DNA from: Paenibacillus foliorum
Lineage (GTDB): Bacteria > Bacillota > Bacilli > Paenibacillales > NBRC-103111
DNA: 64,000 bases
Reading direction: 5' to 3'
Assembly (NCBI RefSeq): GCF_013141765.1
Contig: NZ_WHOD01000133.1
Span: 1 to 64,000 of the forward strand
Made by a program: the position numbers and the translations under genes. This document shows positions 1-8,779 of the stretch, piece after piece. Under the pieces are notes generated by a model, which did no database searches, had not been told where the DNA came from, and saw only the letters and a list, made by a program, of their open reading frames with translations. How positions within the stretch are numbered: position 1 is the stretch's first letter; each line of letters opens with the position of its first letter.

Positions 1-72
1 TTGACAAAGCCACGTCATTTCTGACTTTCTTCTTTGTCGATTTTTGTCACCATGTTTAGCGGCGACTTTTAT

Positions 73-102
73 AATGTAACACATTTGATCACCGCATTGC
101 AA
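73..102 (-). promoter_or_regulatory. Leftward sigma-A promoter, probably of an rRNA operon
   Basis: On the minus strand a TTGCAA -35 box (97-102) is followed after 18 bases by TACATT (73-78), with an overlapping TTATAA just downstream. Below it the leader holds a GTCGCC...GGTGAC hairpin. The promoter lies beyond the lysS terminator and points off the left edge with no coding sequence in the rest of the window. This layout, lysS followed by an rRNA operon, is common in the group, but the rRNA itself is outside the window, so the identity is inferred. Confidence 0.45.
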
Positions 103-226
103 GTATTATTTTCAAATCATCGATAACGATTTATTCGATTTAACACCTGCGCCAGAAGCGACAAAAAGTAATATACCAAATCACACTCAGAAAAGCAACT
201 GAAATGTTTTTTCTTCCCTTTGAAAC

Positions 227-264
227 AAAAAAGCGCATCTACTCCCATAAGGAGAAGATACGCT
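227..264 (-). terminator. Terminator of lysS
   Basis: Minus-strand hairpin with about 14-base arms (AGCGTATCTTCTCC against GGAGTAGATGCGCT) followed by a run of T. It begins about 25 bases after the lysS stop codon. Bases 1-226 beyond it hold only the leftward promoter and its leader. Confidence 0.85.
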
Positions 265-289
265 ATATCATGTCACCATTCCTATTTCT

Positions 290-1789
290 TTATTCGCCCT
301 GACGCTCGCGCATCGAAGGAAATAACAGTACGTCTCGAATGGATGGGGCATTCGTCAACAACATAACCAAACGGTCTATACCAATACCTAAACCACCTGT
401 AGGCGGCATGCCGTATTCCAAGGCACGGATGAAATCCTCATCCATTTCATGAGCCTCATCATTGCCCTGCTCACGCTCGACAAGCTGTGCTTCAAAACGT
501 TCCCGCTGGTCAATAGGATCATTAAGCTCTGTAAATGCATTCGCATGCTCACGAGCGACAATAAACAACTCAAAACGGTCCGTAAACCTCGGATCCTGCT
601 CATTCTTTTTGGCCAATGGCGAAATCGCCACAGGATGCCCGTACACAAATGTGGGCTGAATTAAGGTTTCTTCAACAAACGCTTCAAAGAACTGGTTGAC
701 GATATGGCCGAATGTCATCATTGGCTCTACGTGGACTTTATGCTCTTTGGCTAATTGATGCGCTTCTTCATCCGTCATCTGCTTGCTGAAGTCAACACCT
801 GTCACTTCTTTAATAGCATCAACCATAGAAACCCGTCTCCAATTTGGTGTCAGGTCCACTTCATGCTCTTGATATTGAACTTTTGTTGTGCCAAGCACTT
901 CCTGCGCTATATGTGCAATCATTTCTTCGGTTAGCTTCATAATATCCAGGTAATCTGCGTAAGCTTCATACAGCTCAATCATCGTAAACTCTGGATTGTG
1001 GCGAGTTGAAGTTCCCTCGTTACGGTATACGCGTCCGATTTCATACACTTTTTCCATACCGCCAACAATCAGACGCTTCAAATGAAGCTCAATGGCAATC
1101 CGCATATACAGCTGCGTGTCCAAAGCATTATGATGCGTTATAAAAGGACGAGCCGAAGCTCCCCCGGCTATTGCATGCAAAGTTGGCGTCTCCACTTCCA
1201 AATAGCCGCGTGTATCCAAATAACGACGCATGGATTGAATAATTTTGGAGCGCTGGATGAAGGCAGCCTGAACCTCCTGATTCATAATCAGGTCAACATA
1301 CCTTTGACGGTAGCGAAGCTCAACGTCCTTCAAGCCGTGGTATTTATCCGGAAGGGGCAGCAATGATTTGGACAGAACCTCAATGCTAAGAGCTTTTATT
1401 GAGAGTTCCCCCGTTTTTGTTTTGAATATGGTACCTTTAACGCCGATAATATCCCCAATATCCAGTATGTCAAATGCTTGATATCTAGCTGATCCTATCG
1501 CATCTTCCCGCACATAGATCTGAATCTTCCCGGTAATGTCCTGAACATGCGCAAATCCGGCTTTACCCATACCCCGCTTTTGCATAATTCGTCCAGCGAC
1601 ACTAACCTCCGCTCCAATTGCATCTAAATCTTCTTTGCTTTGCTCATCATAGGCTTTAAATAGCTCTCCTGCATGATGAGTCACCTCAAATTTTTGTCCG
1701 AATGGATCGATTCCCAAGCCGCGAAGCTCGTCCAATTTGTTACGACGGATCTGCAACAGCTCGTTAAGTTCCTGTTGTTCTACAGTCAT
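290..1789 (-). CDS. lysS: Lysyl-tRNA synthetase, class II
   Basis: Charges tRNA-Lys with lysine in the cytoplasm. The 499-residue length is normal for bacterial LysRS. Visible parts are the N-terminal OB-fold anticodon-binding domain (about residues 60-145), class II motif 2 around residue 260 (RNEGTSTRHNPEF) and motif 3 near the C-terminus (GLGIGIDRLVML, about 466-477). The ATG is preceded by AAGGAG at good spacing. It follows greA and has its own promoter and terminator, so it is at least partly a separate transcription unit. In B. subtilis lysS also closes the folate/dus gene block, which matches this placement. The identification is secure. Confidence 0.98.
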   Translation of the reverse strand: MTVEQQELNELLQIRRNKLDELRGLGIDPFGQKFEVTHHAGELFKAYDEQSKEDLDAIGAEVSVAGRIMQKRGMGKAGFAHVQDITGKIQIYVREDAIGSARYQAFDILDIGDIIGVKGTIFKTKTGELSIKALSIEVLSKSLLPLPDKYHGLKDVELRYRQRYVDLIMNQEVQAAFIQRSKIIQSMRRYLDTRGYLEVETPTLHAIAGGASARPFITHHNALDTQLYMRIAIELHLKRLIVGGMEKVYEIGRVYRNEGTSTRHNPEFTMIELYEAYADYLDIMKLTEEMIAHIAQEVLGTTKVQYQEHEVDLTPNWRRVSMVDAIKEVTGVDFSKQMTDEEAHQLAKEHKVHVEPMMTFGHIVNQFFEAFVEETLIQPTFVYGHPVAISPLAKKNEQDPRFTDRFELFIVAREHANAFTELNDPIDQRERFEAQLVEREQGNDEAHEMDEDFIRALEYGMPPTGGLGIGIDRLVMLLTNAPSIRDVLLFPSMRERQGE

Positions 1790-1822
1790 GGTTCCAACTC
1801 CTTATATAGCTTAGCGTTTTTT

Positions 1823-1850
1823 ATAGTATTCATCTGGCTTTGTTCTTCAA
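1823..1850 (-). promoter_or_regulatory. Sigma-A promoter of lysS
   Basis: TTGAAG (1845-1850), 16-base spacer, TACTAT (1823-1828) on the minus strand, about 35 bases upstream of the lysS start codon and downstream of the greA terminator. Confidence 0.6.
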
Positions 1851-1940
1851 CCAAAGATAAGCAGCTGCCGCCTTAAGGACGAGTATGCTTGCCAAAGTCT
1901 AAATGAAGCAAAGCTTAAGAACTTACTGTTTATTCAACTA

Positions 1941-1963
1941 AAAAAGCTTCCATAGGAAGCTTC
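1941..1963 (-). terminator. Terminator of greA
   Basis: Minus-strand hairpin GAAGCTTCC-TAT-GGAAGC followed by TTTTTT, 38 bases after the greA stop codon. Confidence 0.8.
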
Positions 1964-2000
1964 TATCGACAGTTATTAGCAGAAAATGGCAGGTGTCCAC

Positions 2001-2477
2001 TTACTTCTTAATATCGATAATTTCGTACTGAATGGTACCCGCTGGTACGTTAACGTCCACCAATGCGCCTTTTACTTTGCCCAAAATCGCTTTGCCAACT
2101 GGACTTTCATTCGAAATTTTATTGTGCAGCGGATCAGACTCCGCGGTTCCTACAATGTTATATTCAACGACATCGCCAAATTCCATATCCTTCAACGTAA
2201 CAATAGCCCCTACGCTAACGGTATCCGTACTGACGTCATCATTATTGATGATTCGAGCGTTACGAAGCAATTTCTCAAGAGTCATAACTCTACCCTCAAT
2301 AAATGCCTGTTCGTTCTTAGCATCCTCATACTCGGAATTTTCACTAATATCGCCATAACCGATCGCTACTTTAATTCTTTCTGCAACTTCCCGGCGCTTT
2401 ACACTTTTGAGATGTTCCAATTCTTCCTCAAGCTTTTTTAAACCTTCCTGAGTCAGGATGACTTCTTTTTCACTCAT
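2001..2477 (-). CDS. greA: Transcription elongation factor GreA
   Basis: Rescues backtracked RNA polymerase by stimulating transcript cleavage through the secondary channel. The 158 residues match the family: an N-terminal antiparallel coiled coil (about 1-75, with the acidic tip region ISENSEYEDAKNEQ) and a C-terminal FKBP-like domain containing SPVGKAILGK. An AGGAG box precedes the ATG. A perfect consensus promoter lies upstream and a terminator downstream, so greA can be expressed as a single-gene unit between dus and lysS. Confidence 0.97.
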   Translation of the reverse strand: MSEKEVILTQEGLKKLEEELEHLKSVKRREVAERIKVAIGYGDISENSEYEDAKNEQAFIEGRVMTLEKLLRNARIINNDDVSTDTVSVGAIVTLKDMEFGDVVEYNIVGTAESDPLHNKISNESPVGKAILGKVKGALVDVNVPAGTIQYEIIDIKK

Positions 2478-2613
2478 TACAAACGATCTCCTGTCATGTG
2501 AAAGATTTTCATATTTCGAGCAGATACATCGACACTATGAATTCACTAATAATTAATATATTAACGAACGAAATCCTGATGACTGATCCGTCTCCGGAAA
2601 TGACTATTGACTG

Positions 2614-2642
2614 ATTATATTGCAAGCCCATACAAATGTCAA
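2614..2642 (-). promoter_or_regulatory. Consensus sigma-A promoter of greA
   Basis: TTGACA (2637-2642), 17-base spacer, TATAAT (2614-2619) on the minus strand: both hexamers are perfect. It sits between the dus stop codon and greA. Confidence 0.85.
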
Positions 2643-2673
2643 TCTAAGCCAAATACGTAAATCCTTCTGACAA

Positions 2674-3690
2674 TCAGTGGATTAATGTACCTGCTTCAGG
2701 CGCGTCCTCTACGCCCTTTCCGTCCATCGAAGCAACAAAATCCTCAAGCACCTGCGCCATTGCATCCCGCTTCGTTTGTTCCATAATAATGTCCTTCACA
2801 CGTGCTGATCCCGTCAATCCTTTCAGATACCATGCCAGGTGCTTGCGCATTTCCTTTACGGCTACATTCTCACCCTTCAAAGCTACCAAACGGTCCATAT
2901 GCAAAAGAGCAATACGAATTTTTTCCTGGCCCGTTGGTTCTGGAGGAAGCTCCCCTTTAGTTAGGTACTGAACAGTTCGATACAGCATCCAAGGATTCCC
3001 CAGAGCAGCACGACCAATCATGACACCATCTACACCTGTATGATCAAGCATCCGTTTAGCATCCTCTGGAGTAAGCACATCCCCATTGCCGATGACCGGA
3101 ATCGATACCGCTTCCTTAACCTCTTTAATAATATCCCAATTGGCATGGCCAGTATACATCTGTACACGAGTCCTGCCATGAACGGATACCGCTGAGCCTC
3201 CGCCATTCTCAACAGCTTTGGCATTTTCTACTGCATATACATGCTCGTCATCCCAGCCGATTCTCATCTTAACGGTAACTGGTTTATTCACCGATTTCAC
3301 AACTGTAGAGATCATCTGTTCGATTCTGGACGGGTCTAGAAGCCAACGCGCACCTGCATCACATTTCGTGATTTTGGGTACCGGGCAGCCCATATTAATA
3401 TCAATGATATCCGCATTTGTATGCTGATCGACATATTTAGCAGCTTCGACAAGCGTATCCGTGTCTCCGCCAAAAATCTGCAGACTAAGCGGCTTCTCTC
3501 GATCATCAACGAACAGCATATCTATAGTACGGTGATTGCCGTGAACAATCGCTTTATCGCTTACCATCTCAGCACATACAAGTCCCGTGCCGAATTCCTT
3601 GGCAATTAAACGAAAAGCAGGGTTACACACACCCGCCATAGGCGCAAGAACTACTTTATTCGGTGCTTCAACATTCCCTATTTTCAACAT
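2674..3690 (-). CDS. dusB: tRNA-dihydrouridine synthase (DusB type)
   Basis: FMN- and NADPH-dependent reduction of uridine to dihydrouridine in the tRNA D-loop. The TIM-barrel starts with VVLAPMAGVCNPAFR. The active-site Cys lies in the signature NMGCPVPKIT near residue 102, and GNGDV and GRAALGNPW are present. The ATG at 3690 is preferred over an in-frame GTG at 3699, because AGGAG lies 8 bases before the ATG and overlaps the GTG too closely. It directly follows the small xre gene, as dus1 follows yazB in B. subtilis, and ends the folate operon. An alternative Dus subfamily name is possible. Confidence 0.93.
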   Translation of the reverse strand: MLKIGNVEAPNKVVLAPMAGVCNPAFRLIAKEFGTGLVCAEMVSDKAIVHGNHRTIDMLFVDDREKPLSLQIFGGDTDTLVEAAKYVDQHTNADIIDINMGCPVPKITKCDAGARWLLDPSRIEQMISTVVKSVNKPVTVKMRIGWDDEHVYAVENAKAVENGGGSAVSVHGRTRVQMYTGHANWDIIKEVKEAVSIPVIGNGDVLTPEDAKRMLDHTGVDGVMIGRAALGNPWMLYRTVQYLTKGELPPEPTGQEKIRIALLHMDRLVALKGENVAVKEMRKHLAWYLKGLTGSARVKDIIMEQTKRDAMAQVLEDFVASMDGKGVEDAPEAGTLIH

Positions 3691-3711
3691 TATTTTCACT
3701 CCTTTCTATTT

Positions 3712-3921
3712 TTACTTGGCTACAGGCAATAATTCTTCGGGATCAATCCCCAATACCTCGGAAATTTTACGAATAATTTTGGGATCCGGCTTACGTGTTC
3801 CCCTCTCAATAGCTCCTAGGATAGCAATAGATACATCGAGTTGATCAGCCAGCTCGTTTTGTGTGAAGCCTTTTAGCTTGCGGAAAGCACGGATGCGCTG
3901 TGCGATTATATTCTTTTCCAT
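3712..3921 (-). CDS. Small XRE-family helix-turn-helix regulator (YazB-like)
   Basis: A 69-residue protein that is almost entirely one Cro/C1-type helix-turn-helix (about 6-60: RIRAFRKLKGFTQNELADQL then SIAILGAIERGTRKP). It has no ligand-binding or dimerisation domain, which is normal for this type. It starts inside the end of folK (16-base overlap) and is followed by dus, the same position as yazB in B. subtilis. Its targets are unknown. Location in the folate operon suggests translational coupling to folK rather than a proven role in folate control. Confidence 0.88.
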   Translation of the reverse strand: MEKNIIAQRIRAFRKLKGFTQNELADQLDVSIAILGAIERGTRKPDPKIIRKISEVLGIDPEELLPVAK

Positions 3922-4406
3922 AGTGTTACGCCTTCCCTTCCTTCCAGCCCCTCTAAATGTGCCTTTAAACTGACAGCCTGCTGTGGACTGTGTGCTTGCA
4001 TAACCTCGACCAAAGGCACAAGGACAAAAGCTCTTTCCATCATCCGTGGATGCGGGAGAATAAGCTGTGGGTCATCTTGCCGAACTTCATCAAACAGCAG
4101 CATATCCAAATCAATCGTTCTGGGTCCCCATCTTAATTCTCTTGTACGGCCGAGATTTTGTTCAATCTGAAGCATAACCGTAAAAAGCTCATCTGCGGTG
4201 AGCGTAGTCTCCAGCTCTAGCGCCATATTAAGAAAAGGAGCTTGATCGGTAACACCCACTGGATCCGTTTCGTAAATTCCGGATCGGCCGGATACGCTGA
4301 TATGATCGCTAGCATCCAGCTGCCGGATAGCCTCTGTCAGATAATGCTCCCGATCTCCTATATTAGAACCCAGCGCAATATATGCGTAAATTGGCTTAAA
4401 GCCCAT
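3906..4406 (-). CDS. folK: 2-amino-4-hydroxy-6-hydroxymethyldihydropteridine pyrophosphokinase
   Basis: Transfers pyrophosphate from ATP to 6-hydroxymethyl-7,8-dihydropterin, giving the substrate of dihydropteroate synthase (FolP). The 166 residues carry the family marks: YIALGSNIGDRE at the N-terminus and the metal/substrate signature GPRTIDLDMLLF around 95-108. It follows folB after 5 bases and overlaps the xre gene, so the three are co-translated. The length is typical and no key residue appears lost. Confidence 0.96.
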   Translation of the reverse strand: MGFKPIYAYIALGSNIGDREHYLTEAIRQLDASDHISVSGRSGIYETDPVGVTDQAPFLNMALELETTLTADELFTVMLQIEQNLGRTRELRWGPRTIDLDMLLFDEVRQDDPQLILPHPRMMERAFVLVPLVEVMQAHSPQQAVSLKAHLEGLEGREGVTLWKRI

Positions 4407-4411
4407 GAGAT

Positions 4412-4774
4412 TTATGCCTGCTTTCTGTGAATTTCAACCTTAACTCCATCAAAAAACATCGCTACAGGCGGATGCGGCTTGATGACGCGTACGGTAATTT
4501 CATTTATACTAGTATAAGTTTGAAGGAGCCTAGATGCAATACGTTCTGCCAAAGCCTCGATCAGCTTAAACACTTCTTGCTCTACAATGCTTTTAATAAC
4601 TTCATAGGCCTCTGCGTAATTAATTGTATCGTCGATACAATCACTGGAACCAGGCTTATCCAACGGCAAGTACAGTTCCACATCCACTTGATAACGTTGG
4701 CCTAGTATATTTTCCTCTGGAAGAACCCCATGGTAGCCGTAGAACTGCATCCCGGTCATCACTATTTTGTCCAT
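4412..4774 (-). CDS. folB: Dihydroneopterin aldolase
   Basis: Converts 7,8-dihydroneopterin to 6-hydroxymethyl-7,8-dihydropterin and glycolaldehyde in folate synthesis. The 120 residues begin with the family pattern MDKIVMTGMQFYGYHGVLPE, contain the conserved region LIEALAERIA and end with VRVIKPHPPVAM. It sits between folP (1-base gap) and folK, the usual pathway order in Bacillales. Confidence 0.96.
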   Translation of the reverse strand: MDKIVMTGMQFYGYHGVLPEENILGQRYQVDVELYLPLDKPGSSDCIDDTINYAEAYEVIKSIVEQEVFKLIEALAERIASRLLQTYTSINEITVRVIKPHPPVAMFFDGVKVEIHRKQA

Positions 4775-4775
4775 A

Positions 4776-5633
4776 TTATTCCGTTCGCCCCCTCTGACCC
4801 ACTATTGCATCTGTCATTACCGACACTCGCTTCATAGCCGATACATCATGAACACGCATGATCCGGCAGCCCTGCACAATTCCCATAGTTACTGTTGCCG
4901 CAGTCCCCTCTAGAACATCATTAGCTGGAAGCTGAAGTGCCTTCTGAATCATGCTTTTCCGCGAGGTTCCAAGCAGTACGGGATAGCCTAAATCCACAAT
5001 GCGGTGAAGTTCATTCATAAGTTGAAGATTTTGCTCATAGGACTTGGCGAACCCTATCCCCGGATCTAGTATGATCTGCTCATCCTTAACTCCAGCTTCA
5101 TGAGCTAATCGGATACACTCGCGCAAATCTTGGATGACATCATGGATGAAGTTATCATATACTGCCTCAACGCGATTATGCATCAGCACAATAGGGCAGT
5201 CATAATCAGCGGCAATGCGAGCCATATCAGAATCTTTTTTCAAGCCCCAAATATCATTTAGAATATGAGCGCCCGCTTCAAGCGCCTGACGCGCAACTTC
5301 CGCTTTATAGGTATCTATCGACAGCGGCACTTGAAGCCCCGCCTCGCGTATCGCCTTAACGACAGGAATAACCCGCTCCAGCTCCTGTTCAAGTGTCACT
5401 GTTTGAAAGCCTGGACGAGTGGATTCCCCTCCGATATCAATAATATCCGCCCCTGCAGCAATCATTTGTTTTGCTTGCTCCACTGCAGCCGACAGCTCCG
5501 TATACCGACCCCCATCCGAAAAGGAGTCCGGGGTGACATTCAAAATCCCCATAATCAACGTACGACCCGTAACATCCAACGAGAGACCACGACAATCCAA
5601 TGGACTACCTACCTGTTTCATCAATATACTCAC
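4776..5633 (-). CDS. folP: Dihydropteroate synthase (sulfonamide target)
   Basis: Condenses p-aminobenzoate with the pyrophosphorylated pterin to form dihydropteroate. The TIM-barrel signatures are clear: MGILNVTPDSFSDGG (about 29-43), GGESTRPG, the region SIDTYKAEVA, and DPGIGFAKS. The start overlaps the pabC stop as GTGA, suggesting coupled translation. An in-frame ATG at 5621 is an equally possible start and would shorten the protein by four residues. It links the p-aminobenzoate genes upstream with folB/folK downstream, so both branches of folate synthesis are in one operon. Confidence 0.96.
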   Translation of the reverse strand: MSILMKQVGSPLDCRGLSLDVTGRTLIMGILNVTPDSFSDGGRYTELSAAVEQAKQMIAAGADIIDIGGESTRPGFQTVTLEQELERVIPVVKAIREAGLQVPLSIDTYKAEVARQALEAGAHILNDIWGLKKDSDMARIAADYDCPIVLMHNRVEAVYDNFIHDVIQDLRECIRLAHEAGVKDEQIILDPGIGFAKSYEQNLQLMNELHRIVDLGYPVLLGTSRKSMIQKALQLPANDVLEGTAATVTMGIVQGCRIMRVHDVSAMKRVSVMTDAIVGQRGRTE

Positions 5634-6517
5634 TCTCCCTGTGCTAAAAGTAAGGTATGCCGTTCATATAGCCGTATCAATTCTTTCGTCAATTCCCCTG
5701 CATTCCCATTACCCACAATAACCTTCTGTCCTTTTGTATCAAACAATGAGGTAATTGGGACAATCTCTTGGATCGAGTTAGTAATATACACTTCATCTGC
5801 TTCTAACAAATGACTCCAAGTGTATAGACCTTCCTCTAGCTTCATTCCCGCTTCGGAAGCAACACGCATAAGGAAGGCTCGTGTAATCCCCGGCAATATG
5901 CCAGTCCCTATAGAAGGCGTGAAAAGCTGCTCATTTTTGAAAAAGAACAGATTACTGACAATCCCCTCTGCCAAATTACCCTTACCATCTGCAAACAGCC
6001 CTTCGGCATTTAATGCCCAAGGGTACTGCATGAGCTCGCGTTTCGCCAAAATATTGTTCATGTAATGAAGTGACTTCAATCGTACAGCGCCTTCTGGTGT
6101 ATTACGAATTAGCTTCAGCAGCTGAAGCGGCTTGCCACTCTGATACAATTGTTCATTTCTAGCTGGTAGCTCCTTAATATAAACAATTACTGAAGGCTCA
6201 GCATAGTCTCCCCCTGGAAGTCCAAGCAGGTCCCGTCCCGCAGTAACGGTAAAGCGTATGTAAGCATCCTCGAGCTCATTCGCCTGAAGCAGCTTCTTTA
6301 CGATTAGCTGCCACTGTTCCGCTGAGGGACTATAGGAAATTCCAAGCTGCTCACAACCCGCCTTCAAACGATCCACATGCTCCTGAAGCAAAAAAGCAAT
6401 GCCCCCATAGGTGCGAAATGTCTCAAACAATCCAATACCGTAAAGAAAACCGTGATCATATACAGAGACCACGGCCTTCCCTTCATCTATAAGAACTCCA
6501 TTCACATATATCTTCAC
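5630..6517 (-). CDS. pabC: Aminodeoxychorismate lyase (class IV PLP enzyme)
   Basis: Releases pyruvate from 4-amino-4-deoxychorismate to give p-aminobenzoate. The fold-type IV aminotransferase pattern is visible: VYDHGFLYGIGLFETFR near residue 20, the probable PLP lysine in RLKSLHYMNN (about 148), and EGIVSNLFF followed by TGILPGITR. The start is GTG and overlaps the pabA stop as GTGA; folP overlaps its own stop in the same way. A D-amino-acid aminotransferase is the main look-alike, but the pabB-pabA-pabC-folP context settles it. Confidence 0.94.
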   Translation of the reverse strand: MKIYVNGVLIDEGKAVVSVYDHGFLYGIGLFETFRTYGGIAFLLQEHVDRLKAGCEQLGISYSPSAEQWQLIVKKLLQANELEDAYIRFTVTAGRDLLGLPGGDYAEPSVIVYIKELPARNEQLYQSGKPLQLLKLIRNTPEGAVRLKSLHYMNNILAKRELMQYPWALNAEGLFADGKGNLAEGIVSNLFFFKNEQLFTPSIGTGILPGITRAFLMRVASEAGMKLEEGLYTWSHLLEADEVYITNSIQEIVPITSLFDTKGQKVIVGNGNAGELTKELIRLYERHTLLLAQGE

Positions 6518-7095
6518 GCTTGCTTCACAGTCGTTTCACTCAAGAAATTGCGCAATATTTGCAACCCGTGATCGGTAATGATAGATTCAGGATGAAATTG
6601 AACACCCTCAATCGGATACTCCTTATGTCGAAGCCCCATAATTTCACCCTCTGCAGTTTCCGCACTGATTTCCAAACAGTCCGGCAGCGTCTCACGCTTT
6701 ACAATTAACGAGTGGTAACGTGTTGCGGTGAAAGGCGAAGGCAGGCCCTTAAATAAGGTTTTACCATCGTTAATAATAGGTGAAGTTTTGCCGTGCATAA
6801 GACGCTCTGCCCGCACAACCTCGCCTCCGAACACTTGTCCGATAGATTGATGTCCTAAGCAAACGCCGAAAATGGGAATCTTGCCTTTAAAGTGATCAAT
6901 CAGCGCTAAGCTGACCCCCGCTTCATTCGGAGTACAAGGTCCAGGAGAAATCAAAATATGATCAGGTTTCAACGCTTCGATTCCGGCCAAATCTATCTCA
7001 TCATTACGACGGACCTCTACCTGCTCTCCTAATTCACCTAAATATTGCACCAAATTATACGTAAACGAATCGTAGTTATCAATAACGAGAATCAT
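6514..7095 (-). CDS. pabA: Aminodeoxychorismate/anthranilate synthase glutamine amidotransferase subunit
   Basis: Supplies ammonia from glutamine to PabB, and in some Bacillales also to TrpE. A class I glutaminase: NYDSFTYNLVQYLGELG at the N-terminus, nucleophile Cys in GVCLGHQ (about 79) and the His/Glu pair in VQFHPESI (about 168-170). The 193-residue length is standard. It lies 15 bases after pabB and overlaps pabC. B. subtilis uses this subunit for both pathways. That may hold here, but the window has no trp genes to test it. Confidence 0.95.
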   Translation of the reverse strand: MILVIDNYDSFTYNLVQYLGELGEQVEVRRNDEIDLAGIEALKPDHILISPGPCTPNEAGVSLALIDHFKGKIPIFGVCLGHQSIGQVFGGEVVRAERLMHGKTSPIINDGKTLFKGLPSPFTATRYHSLIVKRETLPDCLEISAETAEGEIMGLRHKEYPIEGVQFHPESIITDHGLQILRNFLSETTVKQA

Positions 7096-7110
7096 GCCTA
7101 TCCGCCTCCA

Positions 7111-8664
7111 CTACACTAAATTTTCAACATTCATTTCACTGTACTGAATAGCTTTCCACATAGCTTTTGCTTTATTAATGGACTCGGTGTATTCCTTCTC
7201 CGGAATGGAATCGATAACTATCCCTGCTCCAGCTTGAACGTACCCTACTCCATCTGCAATGACTAAAGTGCGGATTATAATATTAAATTCCATATTACCA
7301 TTATAGTCAATCCAACCGATAGACCCCGTGTAAGGACCTCTACGAACAGGCTCTAGCTCTTCAATAATTTGCATCGTGCGAATTTTTGGAGCACCTGTAA
7401 TCGTACCTCCCGGAAAAGCCGCAGCTATAACATCGAAGGCTTGCTTCTCTTCCGCCAGAAGACCCTCCACCTGTGATACAATATGCATCACATGCGAGTA
7501 ATACTCTATTACCATAAAATCTTTGACCCGAACGGTGCCATAGGACGAAATACGCCCCAGATCATTGCGTTCAAGGTCTAGCAGCATGATATGCTCAGCC
7601 CGCTCTTTCTCATTATGGATCAGCTCGTCCGCTAATCGACGGTCTTCTTCAGCATTTTGCCCGCGGGGGCGGGTACCGGCAATCGGCCTCGCGCGTACCG
7701 TGCCGTTCTCAAGCTGAACCAAGAGCTCTGGCGAACCCGAAACCAATTGAAAATCGTGAAAACGCAGCATCCCCATATAAGGAGACGGATTGACCAAACG
7801 AAGCCATTCATAAATCAGCTCTGGAGCCTGTTGAAGCTGCTTATGCTGCCGTACTGACAAATTAACCTGAAAGACATCTCCTGCTCCAATATAAGCTTGA
7901 ATCTTCCGCACGGCTTCCATATAAGCCTCTCTTGAGAAGTCAGCTTGAATGCCTTTAATCGAATCAAAATCCACATGCAGTAAATCCTCAGCTGTCTGCT
8001 GCTGCATCTCGTCTCGGGTTCTAACGTACGAAGCCATAGTGTTCACTTCGGCAATGCGATCCCACTGCTGCTTCATCTGCTCAGCAGCAGCTTGAGCCCG
8101 CCCATAGCTCTGCTCCAAGGAAAGCCCTTCAGCTTTCGCATCCGTTAACGATGTGTGTACGGAACAGTAAAGCTTACGTTCCTCGTGATCGATGATCCAC
8201 AGCTTATCCAAACGTACAAAGGCATAGTCAGGGATCAGCAAATCATCTGCCGCCGCTTCCGGCAGCCGTTCAATCGTCCGGGCTACATCATAGCCCCAGA
8301 ACCCTACACAGCCGCCAACGAACTTCGGCAGGCTCTCAACAACTGGAGCGCGATAGGGCTCCATCCACTGCTTCACAAGCTCTAATGGTGAGCCTTGCAC
8401 TTGATTAACCATATGAGGCCGATCAGCATCCTTAATGGACGCTTGGCATCCATTACCCCGAATTTCCGATAGAGGCTTCAGTCCAAGAAAGGTATACCTT
8501 CCCCCCTTACCGCTCTCTAATACAAAGGAACCTGGCATGGCTTCCTTCCACGCAAGATCCCATGAAATGAGCCGGTCCGATTCCAGCGGGTAACATTGTA
8601 CATAGGGAAGCATCGTATAGTGCTGTGACCATTCCCGCCACTGTTCATTGGTTATCAAAGCCAC
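7111..8664 (-). CDS. pabB: Aminodeoxychorismate synthase component I
   Basis: Converts chorismate plus ammonia to 4-amino-4-deoxychorismate, the first dedicated step to p-aminobenzoate. The C-terminal chorismate-binding domain is typical, with RPIAGTRPRG, LLDLERNDLGRI, FPGGTITGAPK and YTGSIGWID. The N-terminal part (about 1-200) is the TrpE/PabB lid region. It begins with GTG behind a strong GGAGGGGG box. It is the first gene of the pab-fol operon, placed just after the cysK terminator. TrpE is the close relative, but the neighbours favour PabB. Confidence 0.93.
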   Translation of the reverse strand: MALITNEQWREWSQHYTMLPYVQCYPLESDRLISWDLAWKEAMPGSFVLESGKGGRYTFLGLKPLSEIRGNGCQASIKDADRPHMVNQVQGSPLELVKQWMEPYRAPVVESLPKFVGGCVGFWGYDVARTIERLPEAAADDLLIPDYAFVRLDKLWIIDHEERKLYCSVHTSLTDAKAEGLSLEQSYGRAQAAAEQMKQQWDRIAEVNTMASYVRTRDEMQQQTAEDLLHVDFDSIKGIQADFSREAYMEAVRKIQAYIGAGDVFQVNLSVRQHKQLQQAPELIYEWLRLVNPSPYMGMLRFHDFQLVSGSPELLVQLENGTVRARPIAGTRPRGQNAEEDRRLADELIHNEKERAEHIMLLDLERNDLGRISSYGTVRVKDFMVIEYYSHVMHIVSQVEGLLAEEKQAFDVIAAAFPGGTITGAPKIRTMQIIEELEPVRRGPYTGSIGWIDYNGNMEFNIIIRTLVIADGVGYVQAGAGIVIDSIPEKEYTESINKAKAMWKAIQYSEMNVENLV

Positions 8665-8736
8665 TACAAAGCCCCCTCCCTCTACTCAATCAACGAACAT
8701 ATAAGTTTGGACTTAGTATACTTGAAATTGCCTATG

Positions 8737-8767
8737 AAAAAAAGCCCCTCAGCGAACTGAAGGGCTT
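8737..8767 (-). terminator. Terminator of cysK
   Basis: Minus-strand hairpin AGCCCTTCAG-TTCG-CTGAGGGGCT followed by TTTTTT. It separates cysK from the folate operon. Downstream, a TATACT -10-like box near 8715 may start pabB, but no good -35 box was found. Confidence 0.85.
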
Positions 8768-8779
8768 CCTGCTCACAAA

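Noticed and set aside
1986..2441. A 151-codon plus-strand frame
   Set aside because: Shadow of greA, which is certain on the minus strand.
8665..8736. A possible tryptophan-type attenuator or T-box before pabB
   Set aside because: Only about 70 bases, no alternative stems, no T-box sequence.
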